Shown here piece by piece: positions 1 through 5,528 of a stretch of 6,925 bases of DNA (within the stretch, counting starts at the first letter, position 1; every line of letters starts with the position of its first letter). The stretch comes from an uncultured Desulfobacca sp. (GTDB lineage: Bacteria; Desulfobacterota; Desulfobaccia; Desulfobaccales; Desulfobaccaceae): positions 1-6,925 of the forward strand of contig CALGOE010000160.1 in assembly GCA_937958145.1 (NCBI GenBank). The letters run 5' to 3'. The notes under the pieces were generated by a model. The model saw only the letters and a list, made by a program, of their open reading frames with translations. It was not told the DNA's origin and did not search any database. The position numbers were made by a program, and so were the translations under genes.

Positions 1-326
1 ATCGCCGCGGCCTTCGTGCTGAACCCCCCCCGATAGTCCCAGGTAGCATCCTGCACCAGTGAACCGCCGAGAAAGCCGCCGACAAAAAACTCCCCGGGGC
101 CGCGAAATCCCAGGCGACCTTTGGCCTCGGGCGGTTGCGCATACCGGTTTTTATAATACCAGTATCCCGCTGCGGCCGTCCCCAAGACGGCGGCAAGGGG
201 TACCGCCGTCACCACCAGGGTATCGCCGGTGTTGGCCCCGGCCGGCCGGTCCAATGAACCTGCCAGCAAGCAGAGAATACTCACAATGACAATGGCCAGC
301 CATTTTTTCCCGCGGATGTTAAACAT
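1..326 (-). CDS. Partial envelope protein, probable outer-membrane beta-barrel (3' end outside window)
   Basis: Open minus-strand frame from an ATG at 326 to the left edge with no stop, giving 108 residues and a partial codon. It begins MFNIRGKKWLAIVIVSILCL, a basic start followed by a hydrophobic stretch ending near residues 22-31 (AGSLDRPAGA), as in a signal peptide. A second hydrophobic, Ala/Val/Leu-rich stretch (about residues 37-55) is followed by YWYYKNRY. The last part visible, around GEFFVGGFLGGSLVQ and an aromatic-rich TWDYRGGF, alternates Gly with aromatic and polar residues, as in the first strands of a small outer-membrane barrel. An in-frame ATG at 356 lies 30 bases upstream, but only 326 has a G-rich ribosome-binding-like stretch (GGGG, about 8 bases away). 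The gene lies 54 bases after the TolC-like gene on the same strand, so cotranscription is likely. The barrel assignment is inferred from about 30 residues; a lipid-linked or inner-membrane protein is possible. Confidence 0.6.
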   Translation of the reverse strand, partial: MFNIRGKKWLAIVIVSILCLLAGSLDRPAGANTGDTLVVTAVPLAAVLGTAAAGYWYYKNRYAQPPEAKGRLGFRGPGEFFVGGFLGGSLVQDATWDYRGGFSTKAAA

Positions 327-380
327 TGTCGTACCCCGATCTTCCCCCTGGTTCATGTCGGTTACGGTTCGACTGAGGGG

Positions 381-1724
381 TTATTTTACTTCCAATGGAT
401 TATTGGCAGGTGCCAGGTCGCTGATCTTCCCAATGGCCCGCAAAAGCTGAGCTTTTTGTACCTGATGATCATAAACGGCGTTATTGTGGTTCACCCGGAT
501 GCGGGTAAGCAGGGTCTGGGCATCGATCACATCGGTGGCGGTGCCCACCTGTTCTTTGTAGCGCTCTTCATTTAACCGCAGGTTTTCTTCCCCCTGCCTG
601 ATGGCCCCCTTGGTCACGGCAATCCGTTCCGCGGTCTCCTGGAGCCCTAAATAGGCATTTTGGACTTCAAGCTTGATCTGTTCGGCCAGGTCTTTTTTTT
701 GGATTTCCAGTTGTTGCAGCCGCTCCCGAGCCTGGGCCACCTGAGCCCTGGTGTCGAAGCCGGAGAAGATCTTCCAATGTAACCCCAGAATGGCAAACCA
801 CTGGGTTTCATGGAGAGCGTACTTGCTCTGTTGGTAGTATTGGCCGCCCATGGCATAAAACCGGGGCAAATGGCCGGCCCGGGCTTCGGTAATGCCCTTT
901 TCGCCCTGCTGCCGTCGCCCTTCGGCGGCCTTCAGGTCGCTGCGATTCTGCAGGGCTGTCTGGGTGATCTCTTCCAGACCGGCGGCCTTGGGGATTTCCG
1001 TGATATCCTCTTCTTTCAGGGTATTCAGGAGATGGATGGGTTGACCCAAAAGTTTATTCAGGGATGCCTGGGTATTGACGATCTGATTTTTGGCGGCAAT
1101 GAGACGTTGCTGGGCGTCGGCCAGGGAAACCTCGGCCTGGAGGACGTCATTATGCGTGACCACGCCGAATTCATAGAGATCACGGGCTACTTTCAGGTGA
1201 TTCTGCAGTTGGCTGACCTCCTGCTCGGCAATGATCTTTAATTTCTGGGCCCGGAGAACGTGGAAATAGGTCTGGGCCACCAGAAAAAAGACTTCATCCC
1301 GGGTAGCCTTTGTATTCAGTTTGGCCACCTCCTGGCCGATGGCCGCCTGACGATAACGGGAGGGCGTCGCGCCAAAATCAAAGAGGGTCTGTTCCGCGGT
1401 GACCGTACTCTCCCAATAATTCCGATTCATAAACGTGAAGGGCGGGGTGCCGGGAAAGACATATTTGCGGGGGTCATCGTAAACCTGATGGAAGGTATTG
1501 GCCTTCACCGTGGGCAAAAAACCGGCCCGGGCCCGAATCCGGTCCTGTTCGGCAATGAGCTCCTGGACCCGACTCAATTTGAGATTGGCATTTTCCTTCC
1601 AGGCTTTGTGGAAGGCATCGCCCAGGGTCAAAACCGGCCCTCCCGGCGCCTGAGCCTGCGCCGCGCCCGAAGCCGGGAGGCTGAATAGAACGGCCAGGAG
1701 CAGAAACAGGCCGAGATACTGCAT
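381..1724 (-). CDS. TolC-family outer membrane efflux protein
   Basis: 447 residues, typical for the TolC/OEP family, which forms trimeric outer-membrane channels with a periplasmic alpha-helical tunnel for efflux pumps or type I secretion. Residues 1-26 are a signal peptide (hydrophobic core GLFLLLAVLF, then AAQAQA with AxA-type cleavage sites). The internal duplication of the family is visible. The first half has LFDFGATPSRYRQA (114-127) and YEFGVVTHNDVLQAEVSLADA (184-204). The second has LHWKIFSGFDTRAQVAQAR (315-333) and YKEQVGTATDVIDAQ (389-403). Long Gln/Glu/Ala-rich coiled-coil helices connect them. The frame stays open upstream to an ATG at 1925, but the start at 1724 is chosen because the signal peptide begins there and AGAGG sits about 6 bases before it. 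No RND, ABC or adaptor gene is in view, so the substrate is unknown. It is the first gene of its strand after the divergent control region. Confidence 0.93.
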   Translation of the reverse strand: MQYLGLFLLLAVLFSLPASGAAQAQAPGGPVLTLGDAFHKAWKENANLKLSRVQELIAEQDRIRARAGFLPTVKANTFHQVYDDPRKYVFPGTPPFTFMNRNYWESTVTAEQTLFDFGATPSRYRQAAIGQEVAKLNTKATRDEVFFLVAQTYFHVLRAQKLKIIAEQEVSQLQNHLKVARDLYEFGVVTHNDVLQAEVSLADAQQRLIAAKNQIVNTQASLNKLLGQPIHLLNTLKEEDITEIPKAAGLEEITQTALQNRSDLKAAEGRRQQGEKGITEARAGHLPRFYAMGGQYYQQSKYALHETQWFAILGLHWKIFSGFDTRAQVAQARERLQQLEIQKKDLAEQIKLEVQNAYLGLQETAERIAVTKGAIRQGEENLRLNEERYKEQVGTATDVIDAQTLLTRIRVNHNNAVYDHQVQKAQLLRAIGKISDLAPANNPLEVK

Positions 1725-2084
1725 GGCAAACCTCTGGAACAGGCAAAGCCGGTGGTGTCTTAACCGCACGCCAGCAAGGCAACCCAGGGGACCTGACAGG
1801 CCAACCTTCTGATTGTCACCGGAAACCTTCAGACCGATTTCATTCCCGGCCACTTGTTCTGCCAGCCCCTGCTCGCCGGCTGTTGCTCTGGACGGTAAGA
1901 AGGCGCCGAAGAGGCACCGAGGCAAGAAATAACCTATCTGTCCTTACCATAGGGGAATTTGCCCTGTCAAGGGAAATTCCAGAATATCCTTGACAGGCGG
2001 CGAGAGATGACGGAGATTTACCTGTGGATTATCTCTTGGTGCAGACCACAGGGAACCGACAATTCCAGCAAAGGTTGACTGATC
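1725..2084. other. Divergent intergenic region without a gene
   Basis: These 360 bases separate the minus-strand TolC gene from the plus-strand glycosyltransferase. The part from 1725 to 1925 can be read as an in-frame N-terminal extension of the TolC protein, but it would put about 67 charged and Cys-containing residues ahead of a good signal peptide, so it is better read as untranslated leader. The AT-richer part (about 1926-2040) holds the inverted repeat described separately. A site at 1792-1800, CCTGACAGG, resembles the repeat arms but lacks one base. No tRNA, small RNA or credible small gene was seen. Confidence 0.6.
1963..1997. promoter_or_regulatory. Inverted repeat with outward-facing TTGACA boxes, probable operator/divergent promoter
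   Basis: CCTGTCAAGG (1963-1972) and CCTTGACAGG (1988-1997) form a perfect 10-bp inverted repeat with a 15-base spacer, a centre-to-centre distance of 25 bases. The right arm contains TTGACA on the plus strand (1990-1995), facing the glycosyltransferase gene. The left arm contains TTGACA on the minus strand (1970-1965), facing the TolC gene. Good -10 boxes at standard spacing are not seen: GAGATT on plus at 17 bases, TATGGT on minus at only 13. The arms may therefore be regulator half-sites as much as -35 boxes. Its position between two divergent gene starts argues against a terminator. Confidence 0.5.
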
Positions 2085-2774
2085 ATGAAATTAAGCATTG
2101 TTATCCCTGTTTATAATGAAGAAAAAACCCTGGCCGAAATCGTCCGCCGGGTCCAGGCCACCCCCTATGACAAGGAACTCATTATCGTTGATGACGCCTC
2201 CACTGATAGGTCCCGGGATATCCTCCGGCAACTCGTCCAGGAATATGACAACATCCGGCCCTTTTTCCATGACCGCAACCAAGGCAAAGGGGCGGCCCTG
2301 CGCACCGGCTTCAGCCACGTCAAGGGGGATGTGGTCCTGATTCAGGATGCTGATCTCGAGTACAATCCCATCGACTACCCTGAGCTCCTGAAGCCCATTG
2401 AACGGGGGGTAGCGGATGTGGTCTACGGCAGCCGTCTCATCGGCGCCGCGCCCCACCGGGTGCTCTTCTTCTGGCACTACGTGGGCAACAAAGTGGTCAC
2501 CACCCTCTCCAACATGTTCACGAATCTCAACCTCACTGATATGGAGACCTGTTACAAGGTTTTCAAGGCCGAGGTCTTAAAGGATATTCAGATCAAGTCC
2601 AATCGGTTCGGCGTCGAGCCCGAACTGACCGCCAAGATTGCCAAGAAACGTTGGCGGATTTATGAGGTGCCCATCTCCTACGACGGCCGGGATTACAGCG
2701 AAGGCAAGAAAATCACCTGGCGGGACGGCATCGCCGCGGTCTACTATATTATCAGGTTCCGCTTCTGGGATTAA
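2085..2774 (+). CDS. Family 2 glycosyltransferase, DPM1 (polyprenyl-phosphate mannosyl/glucosyltransferase) type
   Basis: 229 residues forming one GT-A domain with no membrane segment, as in soluble DPM1-like enzymes, which move a hexose from GDP- or UDP-sugar to a polyprenyl phosphate on the cytoplasmic face. The start KLSIVIPVYNEE is the classic GT2 strand. The nucleotide-binding acidic pair is in IIVDDAST (D36, D37). NQGKGAALRTGF lies at 65-76. The metal-binding DAD motif is in VLIQDADLEY (88-90). VYGSRLIG (113-120), TDMETCYKVF (151-160) and RFGVEPELTAKIAK (174-187) match the acceptor and catalytic region of the DPM1 group. The end, PISYDGRDYSEGKKITWRDG (195-214), is also characteristic. 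AAAGG lies about 10 bases before the ATG. It is the first gene of a tightly packed three-gene set with two membrane proteins, which fits supply of a lipid-linked sugar to a membrane transferase. The sugar cannot be read from sequence. Confidence 0.93.
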   Translation: MKLSIVIPVYNEEKTLAEIVRRVQATPYDKELIIVDDASTDRSRDILRQLVQEYDNIRPFFHDRNQGKGAALRTGFSHVKGDVVLIQDADLEYNPIDYPELLKPIERGVADVVYGSRLIGAAPHRVLFFWHYVGNKVVTTLSNMFTNLNLTDMETCYKVFKAEVLKDIQIKSNRFGVEPELTAKIAKKRWRIYEVPISYDGRDYSEGKKITWRDGIAAVYYIIRFRFWD

Positions 2775-2775
2775 C

Positions 2776-3276
2776 ATGGGGCCAACTTCCTGGAGAAGAT
2801 TCTCTTTTACCATCAAGATCCTTTTTCTGCTTTGGCTTTTGCAACTTGCCTGGCTGGCCTGGCATTTTGCCCCGGAAGCCGTTGCCCTGAGCCAACGGTT
2901 GTGGGCCGCCGACGCGGCCAGGGGCCAGGATGAGTCCTTTGACCGCTGGTTGGCGGAGTTGACCCAGCTGCTCCCCCCAACCAGCACGTATATCTTGATC
3001 GATTGTTATGAAACCGGCAACTACACCCGGATGCGCTACCATCTTTATCCCCGCCGGCAGGTCCGACTGGATCCCAAAACGTCTCCGGCTTTTTTGTTCA
3101 CTGCCATCCAGCAGGAACAGGCGGCCTTCGTCATCCTGGGCGGCTGTCATCTTGCCCCCCATTGGCGGTATATCCTGCAGGAACCCCAGGGCGTGTTTCA
3201 GACCTTGCCCACGGCCGGTTCCGGGTTGGTTCTGGGCGTTGATCCCGGCCGTATGGTAGGTGGTTTTTATGACTGA
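2776..3276 (+). CDS. Small single-pass membrane protein of unknown function in the glycosyltransferase cassette
   Basis: 166 residues, not recognised as a named family. A short basic N-terminus (MGPTSWRRFSFTIK) leads into one membrane helix, ILFLLWLLQLAWLAW (about 15-29), so the remaining ~135 residues probably face the periplasm. This part has a short helix with FDRWLAELTQLLPP (55-68), then TYILIDCYETGNYTRMRYHL (71-90) followed by YPRRQVRLDP (91-100), and a strand AAFVILGG (116-123). The pattern of a predicted strand, a Tyr/Arg-rich helix and LYPRR recalls, from memory, soluble tails of some membrane glycosyltransferases, but this is weak. ATG 2776 follows the glycosyltransferase stop by one base with no strong ribosome-binding site, so translation is probably coupled. 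Its end overlaps the next gene by 8 bases. The frame is open further upstream inside the glycosyltransferase gene, but the hydrophobic anchor supports the 2776 start. An accessory subunit of the following GT-C-like protein is the best guess. Confidence 0.75.
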   Translation: MGPTSWRRFSFTIKILFLLWLLQLAWLAWHFAPEAVALSQRLWAADAARGQDESFDRWLAELTQLLPPTSTYILIDCYETGNYTRMRYHLYPRRQVRLDPKTSPAFLFTAIQQEQAAFVILGGCHLAPHWRYILQEPQGVFQTLPTAGSGLVLGVDPGRMVGGFYD

Positions 3277-4690
3277 GACGCTGGGGCTGCTGGTGCGTCT
3301 GCTGGCCGGTCTCCTGGCCCTCCAGGTGGTGGGTTATGCCTTGCTGGTGGTATTGTTGCCGCCCCGTGCCGCCTTCGCGCCTTTGGAACGCCTGGCGCTG
3401 TCCCTGGGGCTTGGCTGTCTTGGCTTGAGTCTGTGGATGTTATTCTTGACCTTGTGCAAGGTCCCGTTTACGCTGCTTACTCTGACGGCACCATGGCTTT
3501 TGCTCATTGTGCCGGCCTTCTGGTTGGCCGGCCGCCGCGGCTGGCTGCAGGCCGATGGCCGCACCACGAAAAATTTTCTGGCAACCATCGCTACCCTTGC
3601 CTTCAGGGCGGGCTGGCCCCGGTTCGACCAGGCTTTCCTGCTCCTGTTGATCCTGGCCTTCCTTTTCGCCACGCTCCGGGCCGTGTTGTACCCCTTCTGG
3701 GCCTGGGACGAATTGGCCACCTGGGGTTTGAAAGCCAAGGCGTTTTATCTTTCCCAGGCCGTGGACATGACCAGGTTTGAGGCGCACAACTATTACCCCA
3801 ACCTTGTTCCCCTGGTGTTGGCCTACCTCTATTTCTGGTTGGGCGGCGTGGTCGAGCCCTTGGCCAAGGCCCTGTTCCCCCTCACCGGCGGCGCCCTGGT
3901 GGTCTTGTTCTATTGCTTGCTGAAAAGACTGGGGCTGGTCCGGGCCGATGCCTTGGTAGCAACCGCCTTTCTCGTCCTCAATGGCACAACCTTTCTGACC
4001 CATCTCTTCATTGCCTATGCCGACCTGATGGTAACCTATTATCACTTGGGAGCCGCCGGTCTGCTCTACCTGTGGGTGCGAGGGGAGGCCCCGGCCGGAA
4101 GCGGTGCCATCATCACCTGCTATGCCGGCGGCATGGCCTGGAGCAAGTTCGAGGGTTGGCCGTTGGTCTTGATTCTGGTATTGGCCGCCATCCTGACCCT
4201 GATGTGGCTGCGGCCCCCTAGAGCCGGAAAAGCCATCTCGTCGGTGCTGCTGATGGGGCTGGGTGGTTGGCTCATTTCCCTGCCCTGGCGTCAATTTGTC
4301 CACTTTCAGGGCTGGGACGTCGGGTTGGACCATGTGGGTAGCTTTTCTGCCGAGCAGTTCCTCCAGGGCGGCTGGCTGGTGCTCCAAGCCCTGGTCTGGC
4401 CCCCCTATTTCGGGTTGCTCTGGCCGGTAGTGTTTCTTAGTTGCATCGCAGCCGGACGTTCCCTGTGGAACACGCCGGTTCTCTTTCTGGCCCTATTGAT
4501 CGCCGGCAATCTGGCCGCCACGGTCCTGGCTTATGCCATTGTCCCCACGTCCTCGGCAGAATTCCCCCTCTATGTCCGGGCTACCGTGGACCGCTTGCTC
4601 TTACATGCCGCGCCGGCCAGCGCCCTGATTTTCTCCCTACCCCTTGCCCCGGCTTTTGTTCAGGCCCCGCCTGACCGTAATTTTATTTGA
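3269..4690 (+). CDS. Polytopic membrane protein, probable GT-C-type glycosyltransferase
   Basis: 473 residues with about ten or more hydrophobic helices (for example 5-31, 42-62, 68-88, 121-141, 177-194, 201-218, 226-245, 258-270, 296-313, 322-338, 373-395, 403-425). GT-C enzymes use polyprenyl-phosphate sugars and carry acidic residues in an early external loop. Here the candidate is D147-E148 in FWAWDELATWGLKAKAFY (143-160), followed by YYPNLVPL (175-182). Other striking stretches are IAYADLMVTYYHLG (248-261), AGGMAWSKFEGWPLV (286-300) and TVDRLLLHAAP (439-449) near the end. The family is not named with certainty; it is not an obvious PMT or ArnT. ATG 3269 is chosen over the in-frame GTG at 3260 because AGGTGG lies 5 bases before it. 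It overlaps the small upstream gene by 8 bases. The DPM1-like enzyme two genes upstream could supply its donor. A polymerase- or transporter-like membrane protein is the alternative. Confidence 0.75.
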   Translation: MTETLGLLVRLLAGLLALQVVGYALLVVLLPPRAAFAPLERLALSLGLGCLGLSLWMLFLTLCKVPFTLLTLTAPWLLLIVPAFWLAGRRGWLQADGRTTKNFLATIATLAFRAGWPRFDQAFLLLLILAFLFATLRAVLYPFWAWDELATWGLKAKAFYLSQAVDMTRFEAHNYYPNLVPLVLAYLYFWLGGVVEPLAKALFPLTGGALVVLFYCLLKRLGLVRADALVATAFLVLNGTTFLTHLFIAYADLMVTYYHLGAAGLLYLWVRGEAPAGSGAIITCYAGGMAWSKFEGWPLVLILVLAAILTLMWLRPPRAGKAISSVLLMGLGGWLISLPWRQFVHFQGWDVGLDHVGSFSAEQFLQGGWLVLQALVWPPYFGLLWPVVFLSCIAAGRSLWNTPVLFLALLIAGNLAATVLAYAIVPTSSAEFPLYVRATVDRLLLHAAPASALIFSLPLAPAFVQAPPDRNFI

Positions 4691-4716
4691 CCGATCTCTT
4701 GTCGGGGTTATACAAT
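4687..4716 (+). promoter_or_regulatory. Candidate sigma70-type promoter for the ferredoxin gene
   Basis: TTGACC (4687-4692, five of six to the -35 consensus) and TACAAT (4711-4716, five of six to the -10 consensus) are separated by 18 bases. The -35 box overlaps the TGA of the preceding membrane-protein gene. Transcription would begin near 4723, leaving a leader of about 80 bases before the ferredoxin start. This would separate the ferredoxin and transporter genes from the glycosyltransferase cassette. Confidence 0.5.
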
Positions 4717-4801
4717 GAAAGCAGCAAGAAAGCGGACCAGGGTGTCTTGCCGGTTATTCTAGGGTAGGAACCGTGGTTTTGGTGGGGGAGGAATGCTAGC
4801 C

Positions 4802-5392
4802 ATGAAGACGGTCATCGTCGTTCCGGAAAAATGCGTCGGGTGCCAACAGTGCCTTCTTGCCTGTGCCGTGGAGCACTCCCAGAGCAAGAATCTTTTTGCT
4901 GCCTTGAGCGAACAGGTGCAGCCGCGCCCTCGGTTGCGGGTTTATCCCGGCTCCAATCACTTTGCCTTTGTCAACAAGTGCCGTCACTGCGACCCGGCGC
5001 CCTGCCAACTGGTCTGCATGCCGGGGGCCATCAGCCATGATCCGGTGCGCGGCACCACCGATATCGATGCGCAGCGCTGCATCAGTTGCGGGATGTGCGC
5101 CATGGCCTGCCCCTTTGGCGTCCTGCGCTTTGCGCCGACGGCAGCCGCGCCGGAGAAAAAATCAGTGGCCTTAAAGTGTGACCAGTGTCCGGACCGGGAA
5201 AAGGAAGGACGGATTCCGGCCTGTGTGGAGGCCTGCAAAGTGGGCGCGCTGCTCTACGGCACCCTGGAAGAGGCCATGGCCTTGAAGGGATTGCGGGTCT
5301 CCCGTTCGGTCTTTGCCAGTCTGCAGGGCACCGAAGGGGTGGCGTCCGCCGTCCCGCCTCTCATCAGACTCTGGCGCCATCTCTCTGCTTAG
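4802..5392 (+). CDS. CooF-like polyferredoxin with four [4Fe-4S] cluster motifs
   Basis: 196 residues with sixteen cysteines arranged as four [4Fe-4S] sites, the layout of the DMSO reductase beta-subunit/HycB/CooF family of electron-transfer proteins. The motifs are C11-x2-C14-x2-C17-x3-C21, C60-x2-C63-x4-C68-x3-C72, C93-x2-C96-x2-C99-x3-C103 and C126-x2-C129-x11-C141-x3-C145. The first motif, in CVGCQQCLLACAVEHSQSK, looks most like CooF, which passes electrons from carbon monoxide dehydrogenase to a hydrogenase, but no CODH or hydrogenase gene is in view and the partner is unknown. There is no signal peptide or membrane helix, so it is cytoplasmic. The last 50 residues, after the final cysteine pair, are an unassigned tail ending IRLWRHLSA. 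ATG 4802 is preferred to ATG 4793 because GGAGG (4787-4791) is 10 bases from the former and only one from the latter. It has its own promoter candidate and is followed after 136 bases by a metal-ion transporter gene. Confidence 0.9.
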   Translation: MKTVIVVPEKCVGCQQCLLACAVEHSQSKNLFAALSEQVQPRPRLRVYPGSNHFAFVNKCRHCDPAPCQLVCMPGAISHDPVRGTTDIDAQRCISCGMCAMACPFGVLRFAPTAAAPEKKSVALKCDQCPDREKEGRIPACVEACKVGALLYGTLEEAMALKGLRVSRSVFASLQGTEGVASAVPPLIRLWRHLSA

Positions 5393-5401
5393 CTGACAAT
5401 T

Positions 5402-5520
5402 ACGGCAACCCCCACCAAACCCAGTTTCACCCTGATTCTGCAGAGTTTCTGGTCGGGGTTGCCGTTCCTCAATCCTGACCGAGGGCTTCACCCCCGGCAA
5501 AAAACCCCGAACTTGCCCGG
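5402..5520 (+). promoter_or_regulatory. Leader with mutually exclusive hairpins upstream of the cation transporter
   Basis: Four segments of the 136-base gap can pair in alternative ways. Segment 1 (5402-5412, ACGGCAACCCC) pairs perfectly over 11 bases with segment 2 (5455-5465, GGGGTTGCCGT), with ACCA/TGGT (5414-5417/5450-5453) continuing the stem. Segment 2 (5454-5464) can instead pair with segment 3 (CGGC at 5495-5498, then AACCCCG at 5503-5509), 11 pairs with a bulge of four A. Segment 3 (5494-5500, CCGGCAA) can also pair with segment 4 (5513-5520, TTGCCCGG), with one bulged C, ending just before the AGGA at 5523-5526. No T-run follows any stem, so control of translation or Rho-dependent termination would fit better than an intrinsic terminator. 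Confidence 0.45.
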
Positions 5521-5522
5521 AC

Positions 5523-5526
5523 AGGA
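5523..5526 (+). promoter_or_regulatory. Close-set ribosome-binding site of the cation transporter
   Basis: AGGA lies only 2 bases before the ATG at 5529, closer than usual. No better in-frame start with a stronger site was found nearby. Weak initiation would fit a start that depends on upstream RNA structure or on coupling, which is inference. Confidence 0.4.
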
Positions 5527-5528
5527 CG

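Noticed and set aside
810..1688. Two plus-strand open frames (810..1241 and 1260..1688) opposite the TolC-like gene
   Set aside because: Both are antisense to a gene with full family motifs and have no family resemblance or linked ribosome-binding site.
1725..1925. In-frame N-terminal extension of the TolC-like protein starting at ATG 1925
   Set aside because: It would bury a good signal peptide about 67 residues inside the protein and lacks a clear ribosome-binding site. AGAGG and the signal sequence both point to 1724.
3440..4387. Long minus-strand open frame (315 codons) opposite the membrane glycosyltransferase
   Set aside because: Its translation is Gln/Gly-rich and low in complexity, the antisense image of a Leu/Ala/Trp-rich membrane protein. 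The plus-strand gene has clear helices, a ribosome-binding site and coupling to its neighbours.
4715..4762. Possible 15-residue leader peptide (MKAARKRTRVSCRLF) before the ferredoxin gene
   Set aside because: Its ATG overlaps the -10 box of the best promoter candidate and so would not be in the transcript. There is no good ribosome-binding site and no run of one regulatory amino acid.
4751..4773. Short inverted repeat CGGTT/AACCG as a terminator before the ferredoxin gene
   Set aside because: Only five pairs with a 13-base loop and no T-run; this is expected by chance.
5371..5392. TGGCGCC...TGC resembling a sigma54 promoter at the end of the ferredoxin gene
   Set aside because: The GG-to-GC spacing is 12 bases instead of the required 10, and the surrounding consensus is poor.
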